Source of the DNA: Reticulitermes speratus
Taxonomy: Eukaryota > Arthropoda > Insecta > Blattodea > Rhinotermitidae
Direction of reading: 5' to 3'
Assembly (NCBI GenBank): GCA_021186555.1
Contig: JAJKFL010000006.1
Location: 35,833,478 to 35,897,477 of the forward strand
DNA length: 64,000 nucleotides
The notes beneath the pieces are model-generated. The model saw only the letters and a list, made by a program, of their open reading frames with translations, made no database searches and was not told where the DNA came from. Every line of letters begins with the position of its first letter. The first letter of the stretch is position 1. A program made the translations under genes and the position numbers. Below, piece by piece: positions 44,500-56,500 of this stretch.

Positions 44500-47110
44500 C
44501 GAAAAACATTAGGATTTATTGATAGATTATTGTACCAAGTGTTTTACAGCGACAAGGGGGCGGTACCAGCGGTAGAGAATAGAATAATGGAAAAAATGTA
44601 TGTGGAAGAATTACTTATATTAAGATAGAAGGATTCAGGGTCGAAGTGAAGGGAATGAAGAGTAACAAACCACTAAGCGTTGATGAAATGTCAGCGGAAA
44701 TGGGAAGAGCGCTCAGTACCAGAGATGGGGGGAGGTGGAGGAGAAAGAAATCTTAAGTAAATATTCAAGGGAATAAAAAGGCGAAGATTTTTCCCGGATT
44801 ACGAAAGAAAGTTTTACTATGTAATATCTGTGAAAGTAAGAGAAAGAAAACGATCCGGGCAAACACGGAGACGTCACTCCAGTAGTAACAACGTGTAGAT
44901 ATTTCTTCAATATTGCGGCAGATAGGATGGGGGAGTGGTTGTCAAATAACGAGATGTTAATCAGATACAAGTAGGGTGTGTAAAGAAGAATAAACATTTG
45001 AGAATATTTACATAATTAAAGTAAAATTATACACATAAATAAGGAATGAAGGGATTTATCTATTTGTGATTTTTGGATCTGGAGAAGGTTTCCGATTCAG
45101 TAAACATGGAAGTATTATTTTATACAATGCAAATGAAAGGTCCATGTGAAGTGTAGCGGAGTGTATGAACGGCATGTTTTAGGCATGAGAATTGTACGTG
45201 AAGTAGAAAAGAGGGTGAAATGACGGAGCCGAATTGGAGTTGAGCATTACTGCTGTCTGGGAACGTATTTGATCGGCATTTTTGTATACTATATTTTATA
45301 CTAATTAAGAAGGACACAAAACAATCACCAGCAGTTTGAGAGCTACTTACACCTGTGCAATTCTTCGTTTTTGACGTTGTAGTGGATTTCTATACAGTAA
45401 ACGGCTTAAAAAGAGATAGAAGAAATGTCAAAATTTAGAAGACCTGGAACTTCAATATAGTGTTGGTTTTCATGAAGTGGGGACCTTAATTAAAAGAAAG
45501 GATAGCACACTGTGGGGCAACATCTGCACATAATATATAAATTTGTATAATTTGGGGTAAAACAGGAGAATACATGGGGAACGAGAAAGCGAAAAGCTAG
45601 GATGAAACGAAAGGATATCACACTGTAGGAGCCATTGAAAGATGCGTAACGAGAACGCTACATATGAATATAGAGTGCTAGAAACTTTCTACGGCATGAT
45701 ACATGAATCAAGATTATCTGGAGAGATATTAGGGATGGGACATATCGGACTGGGTACAGGAGAGACTTTGCAAGAAAATGTTAAGAATACTTCGACGTTC
45801 CGCCATAGGGGGTGCTGAGAGCGGGCTTGGAAAGAGAGGAGAAGGAAGATATTGAGTGCTACTGTAAAATACTTGGCTAGGATCAAGCACAGTGGTAAGC
45901 GGAAATAGTGACAGAGTGTTACAAAAGGCAGGTTCGTCAGGCATAATTGTAGAGAGAAGCAGGAGAACTAAGGGAGAAACTGACACATTTGTACTGGGCT
46001 GCATACGGCAAAACTAGCAGCAGATGGAAGTAAAGATTATTTTCCGTATTACTAAAACTAGATACAACGACATTCGAAGATATAGGCGGTTAACTAAAAT
46101 GGGAAAAAAAGAGGTCGCTATACCTGTACAATGAAATAACTAAGGAAGATAAGTAGATATGTAGTGCTGCACAATGAATGAAAGATGCAGTATAGCATGG
46201 TGCAGTTTGTGAAATTCGGTACTGATGGGCTCGTGGGGTGAAACCGAAATGTATAGACACTTGTCATGCGATGCGGAGGAAAACAAAACTCATCAATGTT
46301 ACAGTGCACAAGATCACAATGTTGGAGGGATGAGTTCCTGGCGAACAGTGAATGTACAGTATGTACATAATAGCGAACGAGTTTGTAAGTACAGTCCTTG
46401 GATATTACTAAAAAGTGTATAACTAAGATTAAAAAATAAACAAAGAATCATACCTACATACATAGAAAAACAAAGGTAATGATATCTTGAAAATATAGGG
46501 TTTAAAAACAGCATCTGACAGGTATTACATAAATTAATAATAATGTAAGGTAAGTATGTTGCAGAATATCTTGTATTAACAGGTACATCCCTGGGATGGT
46601 GTATTTTGAATTGACAATGAGTTATTTTGTATCAAATAACGTTACGGTTGTTACGTCCTCGATGATAAGTAGGGCGGACATGAAGAATGCATGCGGGAGG
46701 AGGATAATTCCAACAGGTTTCTGTTTGCTAAGATTTGAAGTAAGAAGGAAACGTTGTAGAGCAAGTCGTAGATGGGAAGATATTAAAATGGATTTTTGAA
46801 AACCTAATTTAGGAGTGTGGAGTGGATTCTCCTGGCTGAGTTCAGGACAGATGGGTCGCTCGTACGAACAAGGTAACGAAAGATACGATTATATTAAATG
46901 TGGGGAATTCCTTCAACATCCTGTGTACCATTAACGTCTTAACATCCTATTGGTTTATAAAGTGTGCAACAGGATGGGGATGTCATTATTATGCAGGATA
47001 CATAGGATAGGATGTGCACAGCCTGGCGAGATACGTACCGCCGGGCTACAGTTGTAACACATACGGAAAACTGTGTCTTGCAGTGCTACCAATTTTAAAT
47101 TGATTCACTG
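44500..47110 (+). mobile_element. Degraded LINE (ORF2 relic), spacer 2
   Basis: Partner of 21355-23960 with the same broken RT pieces and tail ('RWEDIKMDF' near 46775-46799). The long G-runs of the partner are here GGGGGGAGGTGGAGG (44727) and GGGGGTGC (45808), much shorter. Confidence 0.6.
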
Positions 47111-49114
47111 AACAACATTCCAACTAAGTATCACCCCACGCACATTATCTTGAAATTTACTAATTCGTACACCTATATTGTCGATCCACATTTCGTCTCC
47201 ATCTGCGAAATGATTTTGCGGGTTTACAAGTGCTAATGCTAAGGCGTTATACTGCGTAACACATTTTCGAGCAATTCGAATTACGTGTAATATTTTATAG
47301 AAACATAATAATATTATGCCCGTAAGTTTTTGTCGATCTCTTCTATGTGTCTTCTTATTCTTGATTTTAGAATTATAAAATCTTACTTCTTGTTTGAAAT
47401 ATTAGAGGGAATTCAAAGTAGATGGTTGAAGACCAAGGATAAGAAGAAAGGAAGCGTAAGTACCCTAAACAAACTACAATGAAGCAACAATTCTTATACC
47501 AAGCAGACATTTAAAAACTACAGGGCGGGAAATATTATTAGGTTATATAACCCATGATATTCTGCGCTCTTTTGCGATTTTACGCAGCGTAGAATTGTAC
47601 TTATTTACAGAGTGTTTCGGGACATACTATAGGTCCCATTTTCAAGGATCAAGCAGTCTAAGAAGACCGACAGGTTTTGCCGAAATGTCATTAACAATTT
47701 GCCATTCTACGCTGAGTGAAATCCCAAAAAAGCGCAGTCCTCATTTACACCGTGGCGGAAACCTGAAACCACGCAGACGTTGTTGACTTGTGAAACAAAC
47801 AATTCCACAGATAGATACAGCTTATAAATATTTTGTATCAATTTGGCGTCACAGACAAAGTGGTGAGACAAGTGAAGGCAACAATGAAAATATCACAGCC
47901 AGTGTAAACTGTAAACGGTGTCAGGAAGTGATTCATGTTAGACCAGGTAGAAAGGCTGGCCACTTTCCCTTAATAACAATTACAAGTCCAAATATTCATT
48001 CTAAACATAACTATTATTTTTCTAGAAAATCACCCACATGTTCCGGCTAAAACATATAGACACCATCAGGCTGATTACGAAAACAAACTGCAAAAATTCA
48101 CTGCCGCATGGGCTTGAGATCTCGAAATTAATAATATAATCTTATATAATACATACAACCTACAGTTACATGTAGCCTCAGGAATAAAGTAATACACAGA
48201 TTATAAAAACTGTATCTTTATATAAGTTTTAAAAAGACAGATAAAGGATATTGATATATAGTGATTATAAAATGGATTCACTTCACGTAAGTGGATTTCA
48301 TATAAATGAGTATCATTTTTCAGTATTTTTTAAACCTATCATCATTCTTCCTAACGGAAATACTGCTATGCACAATCATCACCAGTACAAACTAAGCCCA
48401 GAAAGCCGTAAGTTAAACTAAAAACCTTCAAAGCTACAAATAAATAACTTTCAAATTTTAGGCCTTAGTTAGTCCTCGCGCCTACCCCTATAGAACTGCA
48501 TTCTGTTATCACAAAGTGAATACAAGACTGAGACAGAATATTTTGTACTTCTAAGTGTTCTGTAAATCAAGAAGGATGAATCAACTTAAGATTTCCTCAT
48601 TACCTTTGATCTAGAAAATGTAATCAGTAATTGTCTGTGGATACCAGACATACCTTCGAACATAATTAAGGACACATTATAGTGTATGCTGAAGATATGA
48701 CATTCTGGCGAGAAATTGGCATATAACTGATGGAGATATGAAGATTATGTCGTTAGAGGATCGCTGAAAACGAAACAAAAGTAGTGTAATAGACAGGAGG
48801 GGGAAGACGTCAGTCTGGGACTCTCAATCTCGACAGATAACAAGTTGAAGTAGTGTCAGTCTTTACATACCCGACCTGCTATCAGACGAGCAGCAATGAC
48901 GAGACAGACAGAAGTACGGTGCTGAATTAGAGCGGCAAACAGCTTATTTCTATTTACTCCCTCTGCTTCAAGCACAAGGCGTCACGCGTGGGGGCAGAAT
49001 AATTGGATCAATGAACTCTAATGGTGTTTGCAAAATAGGGTCAAATGAAGAGCTGTATAAACATTATAAAAACACTGGAAACGTAGAAGTTTGTGAAAAG
49101 TTTAATGTTGTATA

Positions 49115-49385
49115 TAATTTAAAAGCGTAAAGAGGCAGAGCAAATATTAAGGGTTCTCGGAAAGAGAATCGCAAAATGTGGTTTTTCTAAGCAAGTGTAA
49201 GAGAAAAGGACAGCCGGAATGCCGCTTGAAAGATGGGAAGACGATGAGGGGAAGAATGCCCCAAAACGTCTCAATACAAAAAACAGAAGCACAGCGCCAG
49301 ACATAGATGTGATCGGAGGAGGAATTCGTGGAGGCTGTGGGCAGCAAACAGACCGAATAACCATAGCAAGAAGAAGAAACTGAAA
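49115..49385 (+). mobile_element. LINE 3' tail relic, spacer 2
   Basis: Partner of 27150-27400 with extra frameshifts. Ends AGCAAGAAGAAGAAACTGAA like the other copy. Confidence 0.5.
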
Positions 49386-50272
49386 ATGAAATATTGCGGT
49401 TGGAACAGAGTGACTGGCTTTGTTTACAATTTCGACATCGTCTTGGGCTGAAAGAGAAGAAAACGTAATGCAACTCGACTAAACAAGGGAAGTTTCCTAA
49501 AGGTTTTAACGCCTCCAGCTCACAGTCGTTTTAAACTCGGTTATGCCAGGTCGTCCGCAATCCGCGCGTTTTTGGTTGTTACCAAGTTAGGCAAATGGTA
49601 TGAAAGAACTTCCAAAAACCTAATCCGCCACTTTACAAACCGTTTAACTCTTTACAACAGCAATGGCTTTCCAATCTCTACACAACAACGTAACAGAACA
49701 TTTTCCATTTTATTACTTATTTCATCTCAAAAAGAAAATGCAAGAGCTTGTGACACAAACACAAAATGAAATATAACACGACGATTTCCAAGTAACATAT
49801 TTCGAATACAGAAATATAAATTAATTATTTCAATATGTATTATGTTCAAAAGTCCTAAATTTCTCATGCACATTTACTACAAAATAAATACTTTCAATCA
49901 TTTTGGAAACTTCCAAAATAATGTTGTAAATCAATACACGGCCTACTTAGTGATGTAAGTTAGTTTGCTTTAGTTTCTGAAGCACGCTCTCACTTTTACG
50001 CATGACCAGTCTAAAAGACAAGAGTTTACCCCAGTTCCACCACGCAACAGGAAATAAACAATAAAGCCTTCAGTTTCATCAATACTTTCAAACAGAGAAG
50101 GCGAACGGTCTTACGGCGGTACACCACTTTATAACCTCTGGTTTGACCGGTACTCTCACAGACTTCACCACCTGAGTGATATACACTTTTGCAATCGCGT
50201 AGAAGAATCAGTGCGTCCGACAAATATTCTTAATAAACGAACTTCCTAACATTAAGAGAAAGAGTGTTTCAT
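49386..50272 (+). promoter_or_regulatory. 5' flank of the intact receptor (promoter not resolved)
   Basis: The sequence upstream of the copy 3 start aligns with 27401-28283. An in-frame stop TAA at 50234-50236 precedes the ATG. No clear TATA box or known olfactory motif was identified by eye. Included because any promoter of the intact receptor should be here. Confidence 0.35.
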
Positions 50273-50568
50273 ATGGAGTACAACAACAAGAAAAGAAATA
50301 CTGAAGTCACGTGTGATAACAGTCTTCATCAGAACCGCTTTAAAACAACTCTCTCTTTTCTGCGACTGGCAGGGATTCCACTTAATATTACATCGCAATC
50401 AAAAGTTTACAACTTATATTATACAGTCAGTGCCGTGTGTTATTACAGTACTTGTATGTGTGTTTTAATAGACATATATGTTCATAGGTACGATTTGATG
50501 CAAGCTATGAAGAAAATCCGCATATTTATGGCTATGTTTTTCACTGCATGGATGCATCTCAGTCTCAG
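50273..50568 (+). CDS. Copy 3 exon 1 (N-terminus, TM1-TM2)
   Basis: Encodes 'MEYNNKKRNTEVTCDNSLHQ' then 'LSFLRLAGIPLN', the cytoplasmic N-terminus, TM1 and TM2 ('FMAMFFTAWMHLSL'). Ends CTCAG|GTATGC in phase 2. Reading on without splicing reaches TAG at 50615-50617. Confidence 0.85.
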
Positions 50569-53500
50569 GTATGCCACACCAGAATTAGCACATTTAAAGA
50601 AACTTAGAATTTACTAGTATCGCAGTGGATTCAGTCACATACAACAATTAATTTACTCATTATCAACTCAAAAATATGTTTCGACCCAACAGGCCATCAT
50701 CAGGTATGCAAGAATGGAAGATAAATACACAGTTTAGAATCTTCCATACTTGCCAACCGGATGATGACACGTTGGGCAGAAATATGTTGTTGAGTTGATA
50801 CTGAATAAATGAATTGTTGTGTTTGACTCAACCTACTGTTATTCTTTTTAGCTAAGACACAATTGAGAAAAATCGTCTTAAAATTAGAACTTACTGTAAC
50901 GCTTCGAAAACTAATCAGATATCTAACACGACTGCAGATAATTTGGTAGGACATTGCTGCGGTGTTTTTCAGTATATCAGGAAATTAAAACGAACAGTGT
51001 ACACTATATTCCATGTTGTGACTTGGAGTATTCTAATTCTATAATTGTGACCCCTGACAACGTCGACTTAGGCAGACATATTTTGGCTCGATTGTAAATA
51101 GAGCCTAACTTGTTGGTTTTATTCTCCTGACAAAAGAAGACCTCCTAACTGGTACAGAATCCAAAAACGAAATTACAATACTGCGCACAGCGTAAGACAC
51201 AATTAAAAAAACGGGGTAGGTAGTGTCGGATTCACTACCGCTGAGGTATTTGGCAGAAAACATCTTACCCAGGCGGTGTTGTCGGGGCGAGGTGTTTGTT
51301 GGGTTGGTAAGAAAGAAATGAGCGCAAGGAACGTGCATTTCTTTTATTTTATTCCATCGGTTCTATCTCACTGTCGACATCCATTGCCTGTGAACTTGCG
51401 TCAGGCGTTGCGGCGTCCGCGCGACTGGTGCTCGCCTCAAATTGTCGACGCTGCCTCATCCTCCGCATTCGTTCTGCTGCTGTCATAGGGGCGTTTTTGG
51501 ATTCCTCATTTATTATTCTTTCACTTTGTAAGAGTTTACAATAGGCATTTACCTTCTTGTTTTCAAGATATTTCGACATTTTTTAAATTTTAGGGAAAAT
51601 TTGTCTAAGTTCAACAATTTCTCACTGTATATTTTTCCAAGTTCTTTCACTATTATCAGTGTTTTGTTTTATAGTACTCGTCGAGCTCTGTTAATCGACA
51701 CCTCACACAACGTCCTACGCGTACGCGTTCCCGAGCTATACTAATTTTGCCGCTCGGCAAACCGGTAATTTTCCACTCCAAATTGGCGACCATCTTGTGG
51801 CGGTGTGTGACGTCATGCTCTCAAGGTTAATGTCGCGTAACATTCTTTCATCCTTGCTCTTTTAAACCGTGTATTGCTTATTTGGATATGCGTTATAGTT
51901 TTAAAGTTATTAAGATTTGTGTGGTATACACAAAATCGTAACATCGGCTTTCGCATAGTTTCTCCCCATACCGGACCCGCGGTGTAAGACGTTTTCCGTC
52001 AAAATTTAAATTTTATGTAGTTAGAAATATGAAATTCTATTACACATAAATTAAGAGAAATAAAATTCTTTTAAACACATGAAATTCCCGACAAGAATCA
52101 AGTAGCTAATTAGTTCTCTGTTAGAAATATCCTGAGTGTTAAAATGTGATGTCATCAAGGATGTGTGGAAAGATACTAGTACTACTTTGGATAGGGTAAA
52201 GCAATATGGCTGAAGTAAGCAACTGCATTCAGCAAGATGGCAGGCAGTAAGGTGTACATGGCACTACAAAACGACTCTCTCAAGTAAAAATTAAGCTTAA
52301 GTCTTTTAATAATAAATGTCCATTTCCTTTACAGTTACCATAAACGTGGCATTGAACATTTGTTCAGTCTGACGGATTCCTTCACATGGGAAGAACTGCC
52401 GACCAGAGATCCTGACACCGGACATTTAACAAAGGCTGGGTACATCCCGATCATCCAAAGTCTTACCAAATACACTACTGGCCTCGTAGCTTCATTCCAT
52501 TTTATCCAGTCAACATTTCGCATTGTGTCCTACCACGAAATGATGATCCCTTCTTGGTTTCCTTTCGACTTATCGGCGACCCCAGTATACGTGTTCGCGA
52601 ATTTAACACAGGTACACTCTACTGTATAAATATATTAACCTAAGGAATTTCAACTACTCATTTAATTAGAACAAACAGAGATGTGTAAGGACTTTATGTC
52701 GAATATATAATATATGAAGATACCAAATACATTACAATATACCACGCGACGTAAAATTAAACATTTTTAATATATATGTATTTATATATTCCTACCCTTA
52801 ACCTATATTAGGCATATTTATTCTAAGTAATCTGTGAAAGTTGCGATGTTTGAAGTAACAAGTTTAAAATTCAAAGCTCAGATTTCTTACAATCCAGAGG
52901 ACTTAGTACATCAAACTGTCCATCATAATGTTTCGGGTGCCGTTCTGAGTAACGTCAAAAGCTTTTCTTTCTTAAAAGATTTGACAGTTCTTTGTGATAA
53001 GCGCGCAATTTACAGTTCCACAACATTCTCCAAAAATGTATAATTGTTCATTGAATTGTGAAGGCATAAGACGTAAGACTTGTGTTTAAGTTTACAAATA
53101 AATAATTTAGTTAAATTAATGTTGTTACACGAATATCCACAAATTGTAACTAAATACAGGCAACGTCACTTATCTAACTAATACCGTGAAATTCCAGAAC
53201 AATTGTAATTTTATTTTATGTATTTTAACGGCCTGAAAATGATCACATTGTGGTCGAAACACGTAGTCTTGTAACTCGTCTGATAACATGTAATAAATAG
53301 TTGTCTTGAGGTTGGTTGGTAAATACCTTGCACGGCATTTTTATCCTGAAAAATTTATGTTGTGCTGCATTAAAATTGTTTCGAACTTGAATTTTAAACA
53401 CAATGGGGTTTCCCATGTAAAATAAAAAGGCTTTCGTAATAAGTCGCTTCAGTTCAGAAAATCAACAATAAATTTTCTCATACTAGAACTTCAAAGTAAT

Positions 53501-56500
53501 TCCTTAAATAAGAGTAACGTGAACTTTTGTCTCACGCAGGCCATTACATTTCTCTTCGCATTATTCATAGCTTCCAGTTTCCCAAGCCTGTACGCTTCAC
53601 TAGTGTGTGTAGCCTGCAGTCAGCTGGAGAAGCTCAGAGCAGCCCTGTTAGATATTAGACAGACACATATCACAAACGTACAGGGATCTGGAGACGAGAC
53701 TAAGAATAAGGATTCAAACAGACAAACTCTCATTTTCGACGAATTGTTCCAACATATGCGAAAACAACTAAACCAGTGCGTACGTCACCACCAGGACATA
53801 AAACGGTACAATCACATTTAAAATTACATTCAATCTGAATTGCTCTCATTTTTTCGGAGGAGAGAAATATCACTTTATATTATAACCTTGTGTTTTTCAG
53901 GTACATGGAAGTGTTGGAAGATACAATGTATCTTGAAATGTGTGGACTATTCCTGATTTTCTTATCTGCGATGTGTTTCGACGCTCTCTCGATTGTAACG
54001 GTAAATATTTCATTCTAATAACAACCTATTCAAGGACGTTTTTTTTCATGTCATTTATCATCTAAAGATACGTTAAGTAGTGAATACAGTCTTTATATAA
54101 TATGATTAAAGGTTTATATGGTTAATACTGAGCAATTTTGGTCGATCACTAATCAGTTTAACCAACAAATGCACACCTTTTATTTATTATACTATACAAT
54201 AAAATATAATAAATTGGCCGTGCCATGGCTCAGGCGGTTAGTCGCCGGTCTCCCCACCGCGGAGGTCCGGGTTCGATCCCGAGTAAGTCCATGTGAGATT
54301 TGTGGTCGACAAAGTGGCACTGGGACAGGTCTTCCCCGAGTACTTCGGCTATCCCCCATTCCACCGGTGCTCCATTATGTGGAAAAATAAAAATAATCTG
54401 ATTATCTCTCTCTTCATCTTCATCACAAGGGTTTCACAGTAAGCCCTAAGGCTGCAGTGCGCCCGTAGCTTCTGCTACGGAGCCCTTCTCCACTTAAAAA
54501 AAAGTCGTTAACTAGTAAAATTTAGCTTCCCCTTTTCTCAAGGTAAATTAGAAATATTTTATCAGTGTCAGATGATAACCATGGGCATTGTCCATTTGAC
54601 TGTTAACTCTCAGAAAGTGTTATATACAGCAATTTGTCGATTAAATTTTCTCAGGAAAGAAAAGAAAACTCTCCCCTGATCAAAAAACCATTCTTCATTC
54701 TCTCAGATGCTGCATACAGGATTTGCATTCAACTCTTCGGTCCAGAACATTTTTTTTACATCACCTTCTTCTCTTAATGCAGTTATTGCACATGGAACTC
54801 TAAATATGATTGCTCATTTAAAAATAATGTGTGAAACTTTGTCTGTAGAGCTAAGGTATCTACGTAGTATAAGCGTGTTAATAGAAAGAAGAAGCATAAA
54901 AATTATGTTACTTAACATTTATGACAGTGTAATCAAATTAAATTTTTTTTTATTTTTCAGAATCTGAGTGATATTGCAGACGCATTGCAGGGTCTGGTTT
55001 TCTATATTGTCCTGGCGGGCTCTTTGTATGTATATTCGTGGCTTGGAGAGGAGCTTTCAACTCATGTAAGTAAATCTGACAACCTAACATTCAGGTTCAT
55101 CCTTCATGTTTTCAGTACTCCAACAAAAATTATGCATATGGTTTAAAATTGACCGGTGACATAAGACAATTCCTATGCTTTATCTTTGTTTATTGAATGT
55201 CTACCTTTTATCTTTCCCACCTTAACGAATACTGTAATTGTTATACGACTGTGTAGACAATTTACGTCAGTTGCTTATTAATTTAATGATATCCGTTTAG
55301 TGCTTGATTGCAAAAGGCATAGTATTTACGTGCGTCAGCACCTTTCCTATTCCACTTGCCCTGAATATATTAGCCATATATTACTTGACTATTTCAGGCA
55401 GAGAAGGTGAGTGACGCTGCATGGGGATGCGACTGGGTTGGAACACCTGTCCCACTTCAGCGCTCTCTGATCTTCATTATAGCTACAGCTAACAAGGAGT
55501 TCAGATTGACAGCTGGAAAATTCGTTCCAGTGAGCAACAAGACCATGATGAATGTAAGGTTATTCATATTGTAGCACAGCATACAAGACTTTGGCGAGTT
55601 ATAAACAAAACACCTTTATGATTGAAAGACTTTAGTTCAAAACAGTTTTGAACGCCAATCCGGAAGAAGGTAGATTACATGAACCGCGGACGCATAATTT
55701 CAATATGCATATACAGGGCATACACAAAAGAATGGTGCGGTTTCAAAAGTGAATAAAAAATGTATTTCTCACCTTACACGGGCACAACATACACCGTCAG
55801 CGGCGGCAACTGTCCAAGGGTCTCATGAGCATGAGATACTTGGCCAGTTGCCCCCGCTGACGGTGTATGTTGTGTCTCTGTAATGTGAGACATAAATTGT
55901 TTATTCACTTTTGAAACCGCACCATTCTTTTGTGTATGCCCTGTACATCTAAAGCGGTTTTGAGTAGGAATGTGTAATACTTCGGGAGGTCGTTCCTAAG
56001 TTTAATTTACATCGATATAATCACACATATCTACATTTGATTTTGAACGGTTACGGAGATAATGACGGGAGAAAATGCGGTCAATGCGGTTCCCACACAC
56101 ACAAACACACAGTACCTGTTTAACATGCTATGTTATCTATATACTGTGCAGGTCTATCCTTGAGCTGACAGCAAATTCGACCAATAAGGAGGCGAGTGTT
56201 ATATGCGTAGACCTTCGAACAAAAAGGAAATTTTTATGAAAGCAATGCGAGATTTTATTGTTTGCTTAATATTTATATGCCACTCAATTTTTAGTTCCAT
56301 ATCAAGTATTGATTTTAACATTACAAGAAAAACGAATGGTTCATCGTTTAAGTATGTATTTGGTAACCAATAAATACATAACTATTCTCATTTCTTAATT
56401 TTCCAGCCATTGCTTTGACAACTCACTGAAATTTTCCACTACTGAATTACTTAAAATTTAATTCACGAAGAGGATCTAGTTTCGTCAAAAAGGAACACAG

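Larger units (their letters stand above)
39577..50272. other. Spacer 2 between receptor copies 2 and 3
   Basis: No host gene is supported. It aligns with spacer 1 and holds a CT/TA microsatellite (about 39648-39692), a family D SINE (41426-41674), a Penelope-like signature near 42395, a degraded LINE (44500-47110), another such signature near 48030-48065, and a LINE tail (49115-49385). Relative to spacer 1 it has an extra ~190 bp near 44310-44495 and ~87 bp near 41915-42005. It lacks the 24.8-25.9 kb block and the 26421 SINE. Confidence 0.6.

Noticed and set aside
50569..50617. Extension of exon 1 to the TAG ('YATPELAHLKKLRIY')
   Set aside because: A strong CAG|GTATGC donor lies before it and gives family-like spacing; kept only as an alternative donor model.
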